Assembly (NCBI GenBank): GCA_027382625.1
Contig: JAJKFJ010022678.1
Location: forward strand, 1 to 64,000
DNA from: Tetmemena sp. SeJ-2015
Taxonomy: Eukaryota; Ciliophora; Spirotrichea; Sporadotrichida; Oxytrichidae
Length of the DNA stretch: 64,000 nucleotides
Reading direction: 5' to 3'
Part shown: one piece after another, positions 22,115 through 33,525 of the stretch
Layout of the letters: each line of letters starts with the position of its first letter
Numbering within the stretch: position 1 is the first letter of the stretch
Made by a program: the position numbers and the translations under genes
The notes under the pieces: generated by a model
The model's database searches: none
What the model was told of the DNA's origin: nothing
What the model saw: the letters and a program-made list of their open reading frames with translations, nothing else

Positions 22115-25100
22115 TCAAACTCTTTTGATAAATTAAACTCTAGCTCTTTCATAAATTTTAAGCTCTTTAATTGGGGGTTGAAATTCTAGAGGAGCTCCTC
22201 GCACCATCTTTCCCTCGAGATTCCTATTAAAAGTTTTATTGAATAAGTAATATTCTTACCAATCTAGCAATTGTTTTCCCGAGTTGCTCAATTACTTGAG
22301 CGCTCTATTCCTCAGTTTTCAGCCTATTCAGCTACTCAAAGTGCAGTTTCTTCACTATGAATTTGAAAAAATGCTTCTACCTCTTCATTAATCTAAAGAT
22401 TTTCATAAATCTATTCAAAGTTAGGAGATTCTGTCTTGTTCAAAGGACTTGCGATCTAATATTGGTACCTAGGAGTTAATTTATAGGCAGGATCTAATCC
22501 AAATTGAACTTCTTGCAAAAGGCTTTGAATTAATCCCTTCTCGAGTAAGACAAATCGTTATAGTTAGCTGATAACTCCTAGAGGAACTCGATGAGTTCTT
22601 GATTAGAGCCATCTACCAGATTTAAGTTGTCACCGAGAGGATTCAAGTCATCGAAGTCTATAATCTGCACTAAGTCTTATTGGAGTTAGTTGTTCTCAAT
22701 CGCAATATCTGATTCGTCATTCTAACTCAGGTTGTTCCTTATCAAGTTCACATTTGTGCTCTCCTTCAGTTGAATTAGCTTTTACCTTAATAAAGACTTG
22801 AAATCCATCTAGTTTGACATCCTACTCATCTCTGAGGCCTTAGTGGGAGATAGGTTGCTTTCAACTATATGATCTTCAATTATCTTCTTCACTGAGGACT
22901 CTCGACTTATGAAACCTTGCTTGCTGTAGGAGCCTTGACTGGCTGAGCTAATCTTAATCATATTAGGACTGTCAAACTAGTTCAACATTTTAGCATTCAA
23001 CTGTTTCTAATAAAATTTCTTCTGGTTCTCTTGCTCCTTCCTAGATTACTCAAGGGAGATGCTTAAAGAGCAGATCGTTGCTTGCATCGATTTTATAAGG
23101 TCTTTCTTCTTTTTGTACTTCTCTTCCATTTGAGAGTTAAGTTACCTTAGCTAAGCTATTTAAACGTACACGTCTTTATCCCCAGTTCTCAAATTCTTCA
23201 GCTCTTCTTCTTGCTCTTAGTAAATTGCACCTAATAGAAGAATATCTATCAATTCAAAAACAAGTTAAATTAAGTTTACCTCTCTTTATAAAAATTCTTC
23301 TCACTCTAAGATTCTCGCACCTTCAATTCCATATCAGCAACTTTTTCTTTAAGAACTTCTAGATACTTAGCAACTTACTTCTTGAAGTTTTCATCTACCT
23401 AAGCTTGAGCCATTTACCCACCAATGTAGAATTCATACTCATGCTTAATGTAGTCTACTGAGTGGATTGATTCTAACTCAAGCTGATGTTCTAATTTGGG
23501 GTTCGACTTCTCTAGCTTTAAGATAGCAGCTTTTCTCGAGTGTCAGCACTAGAAGTGTTTCCTCTTCTATTTGCACTAGTTGATGCTCAAATAAAAAATA
23601 CTGGATGAAAGTTTAACCATATTTATAAGTTAAGCTTCTCTTGCATTGCTACTACGATAAGGAGATCTGGACTAATTGATTCTGGGTACCTTACCTTCTT
23701 TGGCAGGCTTATCTTTATCCCTTAGAGTTTAGTAAGGGGAAGTACTCCTGCTTCTAGTCAATTACTTTACCAAATTCTATCCTATGTTTTGCTTCAATCC
23801 AGCCGCTAGTTGCTTTTGATTAAGTGATTGAGAAAACAGCTTTGAGCTTCTCTGACTGTTATTTGATGTATTTCTAGACTATTGCTTTTGATTCTACATA
23901 AACCTCTAGCTAGACTGAATTTAACCTTTGGTCTTTTACTGTAGGCTATTTGAAATGAATTTAGTAAGTTTATTAGGAGTAAGAGTATTTGAGAAGGTTT
24001 TACTGCTCTATTTCTGCTATTGATTCCCATAATTTGAGCGTTTCGAGATCCTTAAAAAGGCTTTTTGCTAGAATTTAAGTTAGTCTGCTACAGCATTTTA
24101 ATGGGAGACTTTTCTTGATCGGAGGGTTCTCTATTTGAGAGAAGGGAAATGATTTAGGTTGGCGATGGGTCAAAGGAGGAATCTCGTAAGTGTGGATTTA
24201 GGGTAGATTAATTCTACTTGACTATCAAAGAAGTTTCACTATCTCTCTTTACCATCTCCTATATAGAATTTACTATCTAACTTTTAGGGGTTTAGTCAAG
24301 GATGCTCATCCCAAATTATATTCATCAAAGTTCAAATGTGCATATGTTCAAATTAGAATCTGACGTCGTTGAACTATTCAGAATAGCTTGGTTCTTAAGA
24401 TGATTTAAAACACACTCTTTAAATTTTTAAAATTTTTCAAAGATTGGCTAACTTCTGCATTTGATTCCCGCCTCGAGTCTTTGATTAAATTAACTCCATT
24501 GCGGTTGAAAGTTTCTCTATGATGATACATCTACCTTGCTTGATTGTCTCTCTGTTCTGCTATCTTCGTGAACTCATCTATAAATATTAAATAATTTTTT
24601 ACTAATTGGAAATATCTTGGCCATAAGGATTTTCATAGTCTTTGTCCTCTTTTCCATTATCATTATACTGTGGTATGCTATTGCCTCCCATCAAGTTGCT
24701 GCTGTTTTTACTGTGCTTTATCGAACTAAGGTTTAGAGATCTATCTACGATTTGTTCTTATGCCCCTGCAATGATAGCACTACCATCTTGTTTGGATCTA
24801 ATTGAGGAAAAATAACTTTTAGATCTTTGGTCCTGATAATTATTGAATTCTTGTGAGTTCTAAACTATAGATTGCTATTTAGTTGCTGCATTTTGGCCTA
24901 TGGAGTTCTTAAATGTCTCTCTCAAAGCCATATCCAAGATATCTGTGTTCAGTTAGATTCATAAATATATAGATCTTTGGAAATACATATCTCCTATATT
25001 TAAGATATCGTTTCTATGAAAGGACTTTTGAGGAGATTTAGTCTCTAGAATTTAAACCTATTGCTTAGCGCCACCATTAAGATTTCCCTTCTCCTATAGG

Positions 25101-25378
25101 TTGAATTGAACACTCTATCTCTTTTGTTGAGCGATCTCACTTAGGTTTTCTTGCCTAGACAACAACTGTTGCTACGACTGCAGATGCGGGGTGTTCATTT
25201 AGTTAGCAGCTACTTGTGAATCCTCTTAGTTGTCCATGCTCGCACCTCCCACTCCAAAGGTGTCGTTCTTAACTTACTATTAGGCTTGGGCAGCTGCAGC
25301 CCTCTTTTTATTCTGAAGTTTCTTGCCAATATTTTAAGTGAGGAAGAGCAAGGCTGCTTTATCTGTCGCGTCCATCAT
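22115..25378 (-). CDS. Large coiled-coil, Gln-rich protein
   Basis: ATG 25378 gives MMDATDKAALLFLTQNIGKK then an Ala/Gln-rich stretch (KRAAAAQAQQQ). Later blocks: MALRETFKNSIGQNAATKQQ (~24930), SSIKHSKNSSNLMGGNS (~24720), a coiled coil around 23000-23500 (QMEEKYKKKKDLIKSMQATI, ISLEQSRKEQENQKKFYQKQ), KASEMSRMSNQMDFKSLL (~22830) and the tail MVRGAPLEFQPPIKELKIYE ending IKRV, TGA 22115-22117. Frame changes, e.g. near 22370-22480, mark IESs. Tail-to-head with MPI (gap ~110 bp) and divergent from the Ser/Gln-rich gene at 25557. No catalytic domain seen; a structural or centrosomal/ciliary role would be a guess. Confidence 0.7.
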
Positions 25379-25556
25379 ATTTTGTTTATAAGGGGCTATT
25401 TAATTCCCAATGCAGCCTTAATTAATTTTATTTTCTATTTCTTGTTCTTCATTGAATTATTGAATTCAAGTGTTTTAAGTGTGCGAATGTCGATTTGGAG
25501 GTATAAGACTTTTAAAATAATTGAGAATAAGCAGAAGTAAATAAATATAATCAGAC

Positions 25557-26356
25557 ATGGCTTAATCTCGACTGCATGCTTCAACTAATCAGTTCCCCAA
25601 TATAGACATGCAAAACAGAAGTTAAAATAAATAGAAAATTATATTGGTTTTAGAAGCTTGGTTTGAATTTATTTTTATAGCAGCATTCACTTTAAAATCA
25701 AAGAAACGCAAGGAACTGAGAATGCTAAATTTAAAGATAAATTTACCTTCATTCAATATAAATTTATCTAGTTATCTCTTCATAATAAAATTCGATAGAT
25801 AACTTATTTATCTTTTCACTTTATTAATCAAAGGTAATCAAAAATTTTTTAATCCTTTTTTTACTTTCTTTAAAGTTAAAGTAACGACAGTGAGGGTGAT
25901 GAAAACCAAGGAGTAAATATAAATAGCAACCTCTCAGACAGATACACTAACTTCAACTAGGCCAATAACGCAATTACTGTGGCCTATCAATCAAAGCAAA
26001 ACTTAGAAGCTTCCAACTACACACAGTAATCCAAAAGGAGCTCCAACAGCAGTATCAAGCAGCTCCCCTCCAACTAGTATCAAAACTACAGAACTTAGAG
26101 CCTACACATACCCTCCCAAGCCAAATAGAGTAGCGGCAATCTTAACAAGCAAATTAATGAGGGGAGAGTGGTCACTGGAGTAGTGCAAGTGGAGGGAGAC
26201 TATATAGGCTATGGAGGCAGTGGGGCTCTAAAACAAGCTAAACTTCAAAAGGCAGGATCAGATTAATCTCACATAGAAGAGAGAAAGATCAATTAGTAGA
26301 ATTTTTAGGGAATTAAACAATTAATTAACTTTTCAATTAATGATTTCTATTTTTGA
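25557..26356 (+). CDS. Small Ser/Gln/Asn-rich protein
   Basis: ATG 25557 opens MAQSRLHASTNQFPNIDMQN; after the IES at 25627-25880 the frame continues SNDSEGDENQGVNINSNLS, NQANNAITVAYQSKQNLEAS, and a more ordered stretch NEGRVVTGVVQVEGDYIGYG, ending NFSINDFYF, TGA 26354-26356. Roughly 180 residues after IES removal. The GYGGSGALKQAKLQKAGS segment looks like a short folded or binding motif, but no family was recognised. Divergent from the coiled-coil gene (179 bp between starts) and converging on the helicase gene. Confidence 0.6.
25627..25880. other. IES, pointer AAGTTAAA
   Basis: Eight-base repeat AAGTTAAA at 25619-25626 and 25873-25880 flanks 246 nt of very AT-rich sequence. Removing 254 nt gives NRSQSNDSEGDENQ in frame. 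Confidence 0.75.
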
Positions 26357-26489
26357 AATAGAAAACCTTTTTGTTTTGACTGGGTTTAAGAATCAAGCTA
26401 CTCTTCTCATAAAATTATTGAACTCTTTCTCTATTTTTCTTCAGACCCTTTAAGTGATCTTATTGTCCCACTTGCATGCTCCTAATGTT

Positions 26490-27847
26490 TCAAAAAGGGA
26501 GTTTAGAATTTCTCTTTTTATAAACTATTCGTAATTATTCAAGTTCAAGCATCTCATCATCGCCAACCCTTTCATCCCTAAAAAATTTTAAACCCTTGAG
26601 AGCTTCGATATCGGAAGATAAACGTTAGAGTTAGCCCCTTGATCGACTACTTCTTCCTCTCATCTGTAAATACTGACTCTCGGAGTTGACCTCGCAAGCA
26701 ATAATTACTTTTGAGTCTTGCTTGAATTTTGTGTTATAACCAAAACTTTAGTCTTATTGTAAAATCAAGATTCCATTATTCCATTGCGTAATTTCATCGA
26801 GGACGTCGATACTATTTCCTAGTCTTAAACTCTTGACACCACATCTCTCAGCTTATTTTTCAATAAACTCTATTTCACTCTCATCAACAAAGATATTAAA
26901 AGGGTTTGGGGCCCTAACTTTTCGTTTTTGGGGGACCCCTATCGTTTTATTAGAATTTAATGGAAAAATTTTCTCCACTTAAACCTATCTACTTCAGAGC
27001 AAATCTCAAGCTCACTTTAAAATTTAAGTACTTCAGGATTCCCAACCATTCTCTGTAAAACTCTTTCAACCCCTTAATCGCAAGTAGCGCTGAACATGTA
27101 AGTTTAAGTTATGCTCAAATCCCAAACTCCTAAAATTTTTCCATTAACGACGGTGAAAGGCAGACTCCTAATTAGATGATCGAATTCATCTATGATCATG
27201 ATGTCGTAATTTTATCTTGAAGCATAGTACTTTTGCAAAGTTGTAATTAAAATATTTGGTCCAAGTGTTTGTAGACATCTCTGAGTTTAAATTCTCAATA
27301 TTTCATTTGGAACTAAGATCATTATCTTTTTATCTTGTTGTCTCCAATATTCTGCGATGAGACCAATCACCCAAGTTTTGCCTGATGCTGTTGGCATATG
27401 GCATTGCACTAAACTTTTTTCAGAAGAGAGGACACAAGCAGCAACCATTACTTAGTACAAATTATGTTTGTAATCATCGCAAACAGACTCAAGTTTTTAT
27501 GATATTTCAGTCATGAATTAAACTGAAATTTTTTAATCGCATTTGTACTATTTAAGCATAGGTTCCATGTGCTTCTCTATTTTGTCTTTTAACTAATTTG
27601 ATTTGATTGGTTTAGTAGAGTGATTAGATAGTAGTTTAGTTGTTTCCTTAAGCCAGAGCTATTCATCCAATATAAAAACAGTTTCCATGTCTTCCACATC
27701 AAGGCTAATCATTTATTCAAAACCAAAAATTTTCTGGTCTTACTTACCTTTGATAGTTTAAAGTAAATAGTATCTTTTTTATAAAACAAGTTCAAATAGT
27801 CTTTGATAATCAAGCAAGGGTCTTGAATTACTTAAGTTTTTCCAAAA

Positions 27848-27901
<54 letters not shown>

Positions 27902-28740
27902 CTGAAATTTTTTTCTTTTAAAAATTAAATGGAAAGAAATTTTTTTATAAGTAATTTTTTTCTGGAACAAGGGTAGGAATATCATTTTTTTTTTAATTGG
28001 ATAAAGGGTTTAAATGAGTTTTTCAAAAATAAATTTCAACCCGAGGGTTTGAAATGAATTTTATTTTAGTCTTTAATAAAAAGGGAATATTTTAAATTTT
28101 TCTAAATTTTTTTGAAAAATAAAATTTTTTTTTAATTTAAATTTTCTTAAGTTTTCAAAAAAGTTGGGTCTTGATCGAAGATTTATAATTGTTTTTAAAC
28201 TTAAATTTTAATTTTTTTTCGAAGGTATTAAATTTTTGTCAACCAAAAACTTTGGGCTTAAAGTGGATGAGATTTAATTTGTAAAATTTCCAATTTTTTT
28301 CGAAATCAATTTTAATTTTGACCCTTTGTTTCCCTATAGAGATCATTAAAATTTTAAAGATCACTTTTTTTTATTTATTGACTTTGACAGATTAGATTTT
28401 CCAAAGCCTTTTGTTAACCCTTAGAGTCTCTGATTTCTTTTGTTCTAAAAGACAAGGGGGGCAAAATTGATTTTTGAGTTCTTTAAAAGTAATTTTAAAT
28501 CAGTATTTGAGATTCTTAATCAGAGTCCAGTCCTAGATCACGATTCAGTTTATCATCTAAAATTTTTAAACTTTAGAAATTACTTTTCTTGTCAATGAGT
28601 TTTGCATCTCTCTTTCTACGATTAGATTTTTGAGTTTTTCTTGAACTGATGTAAGAGCGATCGTTGAAATCACTTTCACTTTCTTCACCACTTGAGGATG
28701 CATACTTGCCTTGGCTTTCACCTTCGGAGTGCATCATCAT
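26490..28740 (-). CDS. Superfamily 2 DEAD/DEAH-like helicase, interrupted
   Basis: N-terminal segment starts MMMHSEGESQGKYASSSGEE at 28740 (acidic/Ser-rich, then basic RRKRDAKLIDKKS). The helicase core spans about 26560-27715: Walker A PTASGKTWVIGLIAEYW, motif Ia ILVPNEILRIQTQR, Walker B NYDIMIIDEFDHLI, motif III YMFSATCDQGVERV, then ILILQQDQSFGYNTKF and motif VI QYLQMRGRSSRSRG. All core ATPase motifs are present, so an ATP-driven nucleic-acid translocase is expected. The two parts are separated by a noisy AT-rich block with a poly-A tract (~27725-28330). A one-base frame change lies near 26915-26940 beside G and C runs. The first TGA is at 26490-26492 (KRNSKLPF), but the same frame runs on for another ~55 plausible codons (NIRSMQVGQQDHLKG). 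Host gene or mobile-element gene cannot be decided. Confidence 0.7.
27725..28330. repeat. AT-rich block with ~45-base poly-A tract
   Basis: A run of about 45 A sits near 27850-27893 and the flanks are full of stretched homopolymers (TTTTTT, AAAA, GGG). No convincing frame. It separates the two halves of the helicase gene, so it may be an IES, but the homopolymer pattern also resembles poorly polished long-read sequence. Confidence 0.6.
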
Positions 28741-29092
28741 AATTGTGGTCTTTAAAATTAATATACTAATTAAGTTTTAATTACTAAATAGGAATTCGCA
28801 GATGGAGCAGCCCCCCAAAAAAAAAACACAAAAAATGTTACAAAATTTTTTAATCAGAAAAAAAAAAATCGATCAGAAAAGAAACACAAAAAACAGAAGG
28901 AGAACGATTCAGGAGGCAGATCAGAAAAAAAACATACACTTTTAAACTAAAGTATGTTTAAACTTTTTTTTATCCAAACTAACTTTCTTTATTACTCAAA
29001 AGGATTATAAGTTCAATCAGCTTAATTACTATAGGATTTTAGTGGTTAATAAATATTTTTTAGTAATTAGAGTTGGACTTTCAAATATAAAA

Positions 29093-29947
29093 ATGAATTC
29101 TTAAAGGAGAACGTGGAGTACATTTGAGCAATCCTTCGAAAATGGGATGGATGAAAATTTATTGAGAGTGGGTGCCTCTGACTTGATTGGCAGATTTAGA
29201 TCCAAGCATGACCTCTACCAATACTTCACAGAAATTTGTAAATAGTTTTTGATGATGATGATTTCGTTAGTGTGTTACTACCTACCGCCGATTGAAAGGG
29301 GGGTCAATAGAGACTATTTCAAAAAAAAATTTTAAGGGTGAGAAAAAACTCTTATGATGGCAGATGTGAAAATGACAAGGTGCCTAAGTATGATGAGTTA
29401 TCAGTGAAGAACATTTTCAAAGGAATAAAAGATGATAGTGAGCTTCTTCAGTACTTGCCCGACATGGATGAAAAGTAGAAGCCCATAGACAGGACTTACT
29501 TCTTCAATGTTGTCAATACGCTATAGCCAGACTACCTTTCTCATATAGTCAAAGTCACACAAGAAAAGAGAAACATCTCAAGCGATGGCCAAGTCAAAAA
29601 TGACTTCATTTTGATTTCAGATGAATGGTTGACTTAGCTAACGAGTCATCCTTTCATTTCAAGTAAGTTTATCAATCACTCTAAATTATTCTATAGAAAA
29701 AAACGGGAGAACTTTACAATTAATGAAGTAGTCTTCAAAAATATTTAAAGCGAAAAGGCAGAAACCCAACCCTCCTCCAGTCACTACATTGAAAAGGTTC
29801 AAAACTAATGACGGACCTGGTTCTGCTTAAAAATAAAACTTCAATTCTAACTAATTGATGATAGACACTACAGCCTACAATAACTCCCAAGATTAAAACT
29901 AGGAAGGGATAGCATAGAATATATCTAAACTTCGTTTCAATATTTGA
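29093..29947 (+). CDS. Protein of unknown function
   Basis: ATG 29093 gives MNSQRRTWSTFEQSFENGMD, then LLRVGASDLIGRFRSKHDLY-QYFTEICKQFL and, after a probable short IES near 29245-29282, PPIERGVNRDYFKK. A one-base slip in the A9 run at ~29322 is needed to continue to YDELSVKNIFKGIKDDSELL, YFFNVVNTLQPDYLSHIVK and NDFILISDEWLTQLTSHPF. A GT-AG intron (29663-29696) precedes KKNGRTLQLMKQSSK and a Pro/Lys-rich tail ending SKLRFNI, TGA 29945-29947. About 260 residues, soluble, no family recognised. It converges on the transposase, whose stop lies only 14 bases away. Confidence 0.65.
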
Positions 29948-29961
29948 TAAAGTTAATTAGT

Positions 29962-31146
29962 TCATTAAAAAATAAAGCCTAACTTCTTCATCTTATTCAC
30001 ACATAACTATTAAACTATACTATCATCAACTTTGCTGAAAGATTAAGTAATTAATTTCCTTGCATTTAATTTTTCATTCTTGAGGGATGCTCTCATCTTC
30101 AATCGCTTAAATTAATTCTTCAATAGAGAGAAAAAGTTTTCTATGGGATTGAATTATGGGGAGTAAGGAGGAGTGAATATGAGCTCAATTTATAATTCTT
30201 TGCAAAGAGCTTTTACTCTTTTACTATGATGGACTCTTAAGTTATCCAATAATATAGTCAGCTTTCTATTTTTGAAAATTTCATGAGCTCCTAGGATAAA
30301 ATCCATAAACTTATCTGTGTCAATAGATCTTTCATGAGTGTAAAATAATTCCTTCCCTTTGGAAATAGAGATTCCACAAACTACTGCATAACTTTACTAA
30401 GTATAAAGTTTATCCTTGACTTTAATATTATCATTCCTGTTGCTATAATCTAATCAAAGCTTAGTAGCTGCAGTGAACATAACTTCATCCACAAACAGAA
30501 GTTCTCTTGCATTGTTGATAGAGTTTTGGATGAGGCTCATCATCTCTTGCTCTAGTACTTGAATTTTTTATTGCTATTTGTTTGTCTGATGTTTTAAAGT
30601 TACAATTGCTTTTCACTTTATGTTATTCTTGAAATAAATTGATCTCAGTTTAGAACTGGAGAGGAAAAGATCAGGAAACTTCCTGTGAAACATAATGCAT
30701 CATTCTGCCAAGCTCATGCCTGCTTGTTAAATTAATGTTTCTTGAGAAACTATAAAGTCTAAATGTTCTGAGTTCAAATGCTTAACTTGACTAAGCTATT
30801 TATTACTAGTGATTTATTGATTCTGTTTCTCATTAATTTTATTGAGACAAATGTTTCTGACTATAGTTGGAGATACTCCTACTAGTCTACTTATTAGTTG
30901 ATAGCTCAGATAGATTAAGCTATCTTTAGTAGGAGCTATAGTTTTGAATCGAAGCATTAGTACCATGTCACTAGAGCTTCTAATTTTAGTTAGATCAAAA
31001 GGAGGAAAACTTTTTTCAATTATTTTATCCTCTTCTAAACATAAACATTAATAAGTTTATATTTTCAGAAACTATAAGGCTCATTTAGAGTTATTTTTGA
31101 AGCAGTAAATATATATAAAGACTTTATTAATAGTTGAAATAGACAT
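29962..31146 (-). mobile_element. IS630/Tc1/mariner-type transposase ORF with in-frame TGA codons
   Basis: Read with TAA/TAG as Gln and TGA as Trp, the frame is open from ATG 31146 (MSISTINKVFIYIYCFKNNS) to TGA 29962, 394 residues, about the size of the 42-kDa TBE transposase. DDE marks: ELLFVDEVMFTAATKL, ILLDNLRVHHSKRVKALC and FTPPYSPQFNPIENFFSLLK, which carry the first Asp, the second Asp and the Pro-Tyr-Ser-Pro...Asn-Pro-Ile-Glu block with the final acidic residue. An HTH-like segment (YQLISRLVGVSPTIVRNI) precedes them. Four internal TGAs occur, after NNSK, MSLAE, NNIK and AATKL; each sits where Trp is plausible, and no TGG is used anywhere. No clear terminal inverted repeats were found. 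Decayed TGG codons or a different code are the alternatives. Confidence 0.85.
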
Positions 31147-32161
31147 GATCTTACTATGAAGAAACTTTTCTACCTATAATTTCCTTATTAGAAATTGAAA
31201 TAAGTTTATAACTCAGTTAATTAGAATAGCCAAATTACTTTATAGAATGTGAAAAGTATAAAGAAAAAATTCATCCTACTAATAAAAATTTCTCTATAAA
31301 AATGAGTTTGCTTGGCCTTTTAAATTTCTTACTAATAATAAGAAGTATTACTGTACCTTAGTACTAAGTGGATTGGAGAATATAATTTTATCGATGAGAT
31401 AAATTTTTCAGTTGAGTCAATAGAAATCAGTTTTTATAAAATGAGAATATAGTTCTTAAAGCCTAAAAGTAATTTTAATTTTATCAAAAGTTAAGTTAGT
31501 CAATAATATTATAGAAATCATAAAAATGTTTAATTATTCTTCCTTTAATTTAAAATCCGGGAGGGGATGAATTTCCGCTTTAAACGGAATTTTTCCCCTT
31601 AAACGGAAATCATATAGAAATATAACTTTTCAAAAGTTTTGCTAATCCTACAATATTATGAAAAATATTTGTTTGTTTGCTAAATTTATACATTTAGAAA
31701 AATAATTAGTTAGATAGGAAGTTTACTTCCTTTAATAAAATTGCTATTATATCTCTTTAATTGATAAATAAGAATAAAAATTATTTTTGCAAATAATATT
31801 GAAAGAATGTTTAAAAAAGATAAAAAAAATAATTTAAAAATTTTAAACTTCTAAATAAAAATATTGTATAAAACAATAAAGAATTAATGTAATTATTAAT
31901 TTTAAAAAGAAAATGAAAATTTAAGCCCTAATATTTTAAATTTTGTTTATTTAAATTATTTTGAAGGGGGAGGTCCTTAATACTTTATTTAGATAAAAAT
32001 TATAAAATAAAATAGATCATCAAATTCAATTTAATTTTAATCAACATTTCCCTTAACCCCCAATTCTTAAAAATTCTACTAAATCTAATATAAGTCATAA
32101 TATTTTGTGATTACTCAAATGATGAAATCTTAAAAGCACTAATCAGTCAAGGTCAGTGAAG
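31147..32161. other. AT-rich intergenic DNA with a short palindrome
   Basis: About 1 kb of very AT-rich sequence without a supported frame. Near 31560-31612 a small GC-richer island contains inverted copies around TTTCCG / CGGAAA and GGGG / CCCC, able to form a hairpin. It could be an end of the neighbouring mobile element or a remnant; nothing else seen. Confidence 0.5.
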
Positions 32162-33200
32162 ATGGCTGTGAGCAGTCCAAGGCAGGACGAAGATTAGAGG
32201 AGAGAGGCAGAGCCAGAAAAGATTATCTTTGACGATCGAGAAAAGAGAAGAGCCAAGGCTGATTCATTATACAGTGACTCTATGGGGACTGGCATGATGG
32301 GCTATAATCCATTTTTGGCTCAGCTCCCCAGTGAACAATAGCAAAGATAATCATTCAGTCAACACCAATCACTTTAAATGGTCACTTAGGTAATTAATCC
32401 CATCAATAGGAAATTACAAACTCTCAAGAATAAAGCCTAGTCAGAAGCCACTCAATACTTTAATAATCTTTACTCATCATGATATTTTATTATGTTTACT
32501 TTGTGAAAATCTTATTGCTTGGAGACACAGGAGTGGGAAAGAGCTCTCTGATGTTTCGCTTTTCTGAGGGAGAATTCAAGCAAGGGTTAGTGGGCACTGC
32601 AGGTGTTGACTATAAGATGAAAAATATTGAGTTCATAGGGAAGAGTGTGAAGATTCAAATTTGGGACACCGCAGGCTAGGAGAGATACAGAACTCTCACC
32701 AAAGCCTATTACAAAGGAGCAGCTGGTATAATCCTCGTCTTTGATGTAACAGACCCCGTCAGCTTTAACAATTTGTTATCATGAATTTAATGAGTGTTTG
32801 TAATTTGGAGTACTGGCTTAAAAAGATTGGAAAGCACGCAGATGAACATGCTGAGATTGTGTTGATAGGGAACAAGATAGATCTAGTGAACGATGTGCAA
32901 GTGTAGAAGGATATTGCGCACACAATTGCAGAGTAAAGGAAGATACCTTACTTTGAAGCATCAGCTAAAGATTCCATTAATGTAGACAATGCTTTTAAGA
33001 CACTTTAAAATCGAAATATTATTCTAAGTTTTATAATGATTTCATAACCACTTCTCACCAACATCATAAATAGTTCGAGCCTCCATGACAAGGTTACGCA
33101 AGCAGACAGCTAGAAGGGAATTAATAATCTTGGCTAAATCAGACTAGACAGAAAGACACTCAGCAAGTATCATGGAAAGGATAAGCAAAAGTGCTGCTGA
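32162..33200 (+). CDS. Rab-family small GTPase with N-terminal extension
   Basis: After removing three IESs the gene runs from ATG 32162 ([20 protein letters not shown]) to TGA 33198-33200. All G motifs are present: [35 protein letters not shown] and ASAK. The C-terminus ends KDKQKCC, a Rab geranylgeranylation signal, so the protein should sit on membranes and act in vesicle traffic. The roughly 100-residue N-terminal extension (Gln-rich, [17 protein letters not shown]) is unusual for a Rab. Segments join as [23 protein letters not shown] and [13 protein letters not shown]. The restored sequence fits the Rab fold exactly, and this gene is the clearest proof of IES structure in the window. I cannot name the Rab subfamily with confidence. 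Confidence 0.93.
32462..32502. other. IES 1 of Rab gene, pointer TACTTT
   Basis: TACTTT at 32456-32461 and 32497-32502. Removing 41 nt joins TQYF to [15 protein letters not shown] in frame; an in-frame TGA lies inside the IES. Confidence 0.92.
32776..32807. other. IES 2 of Rab gene, pointer AATTTG
   Basis: AATTTG at 32770-32775 and 32802-32807. Removing 32 nt gives [16 protein letters not shown], the standard Rab sequence. It lacks intron ends in the needed phase. Confidence 0.95.
33006..33053. other. IES 3 of Rab gene, pointer CACTT
   Basis: CACTT at 33001-33005 and 33049-33053. The 48-nt segment keeps frame but encodes a non-Rab insertion; removal gives [16 protein letters not shown]. Confidence 0.85.
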
Positions 33201-33525
33201 GGTGCCCTCATTATATCCTCAATGTCGATAGGTTAAGAGTGTCTCTCCTATTGATTTTCACACCCACCCTTTGAACATAGAAGTTATTGATATATCTATT
33301 ATAAAATTCAAATAAAATAAGATTGTGGCGAGTCGACTCTTAATGAGCCTGCCCTCTCTTTATTATGAATGAATTTAAAGAAGTTGAAATCTTATTACTG
33401 CTTGAAATTTCAATCTTACTATAGAGATTGAATTTGAAGTGTGCCAATATTTTATAATTACTTTTTAGAAAGAAATATACTCGACATTTCTATTACTAAT
33501 TTCACTCGATCATCAATTAGCAGGT
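33201..33525. other. Spacer between Rab and SPF30-like genes
   Basis: About 325 bp with short TGA-broken frames. Likely 3' flank, a germline spacer and the 5' flank of the next gene. No element recognised. Confidence 0.6.

Noticed and set aside
25286..25540. Plus-strand ORF next to a divergent start
   Set aside because: Overlaps the start of the coiled-coil gene in antisense and has a hydrophobic, T-rich composition; the supported plus-strand start is at 25557.
32770..32810. Segment in the Rab gene as an intron
   Set aside because: No GT-AG pair gives the right phase; the AATTTG repeat and frame restoration fit an IES.
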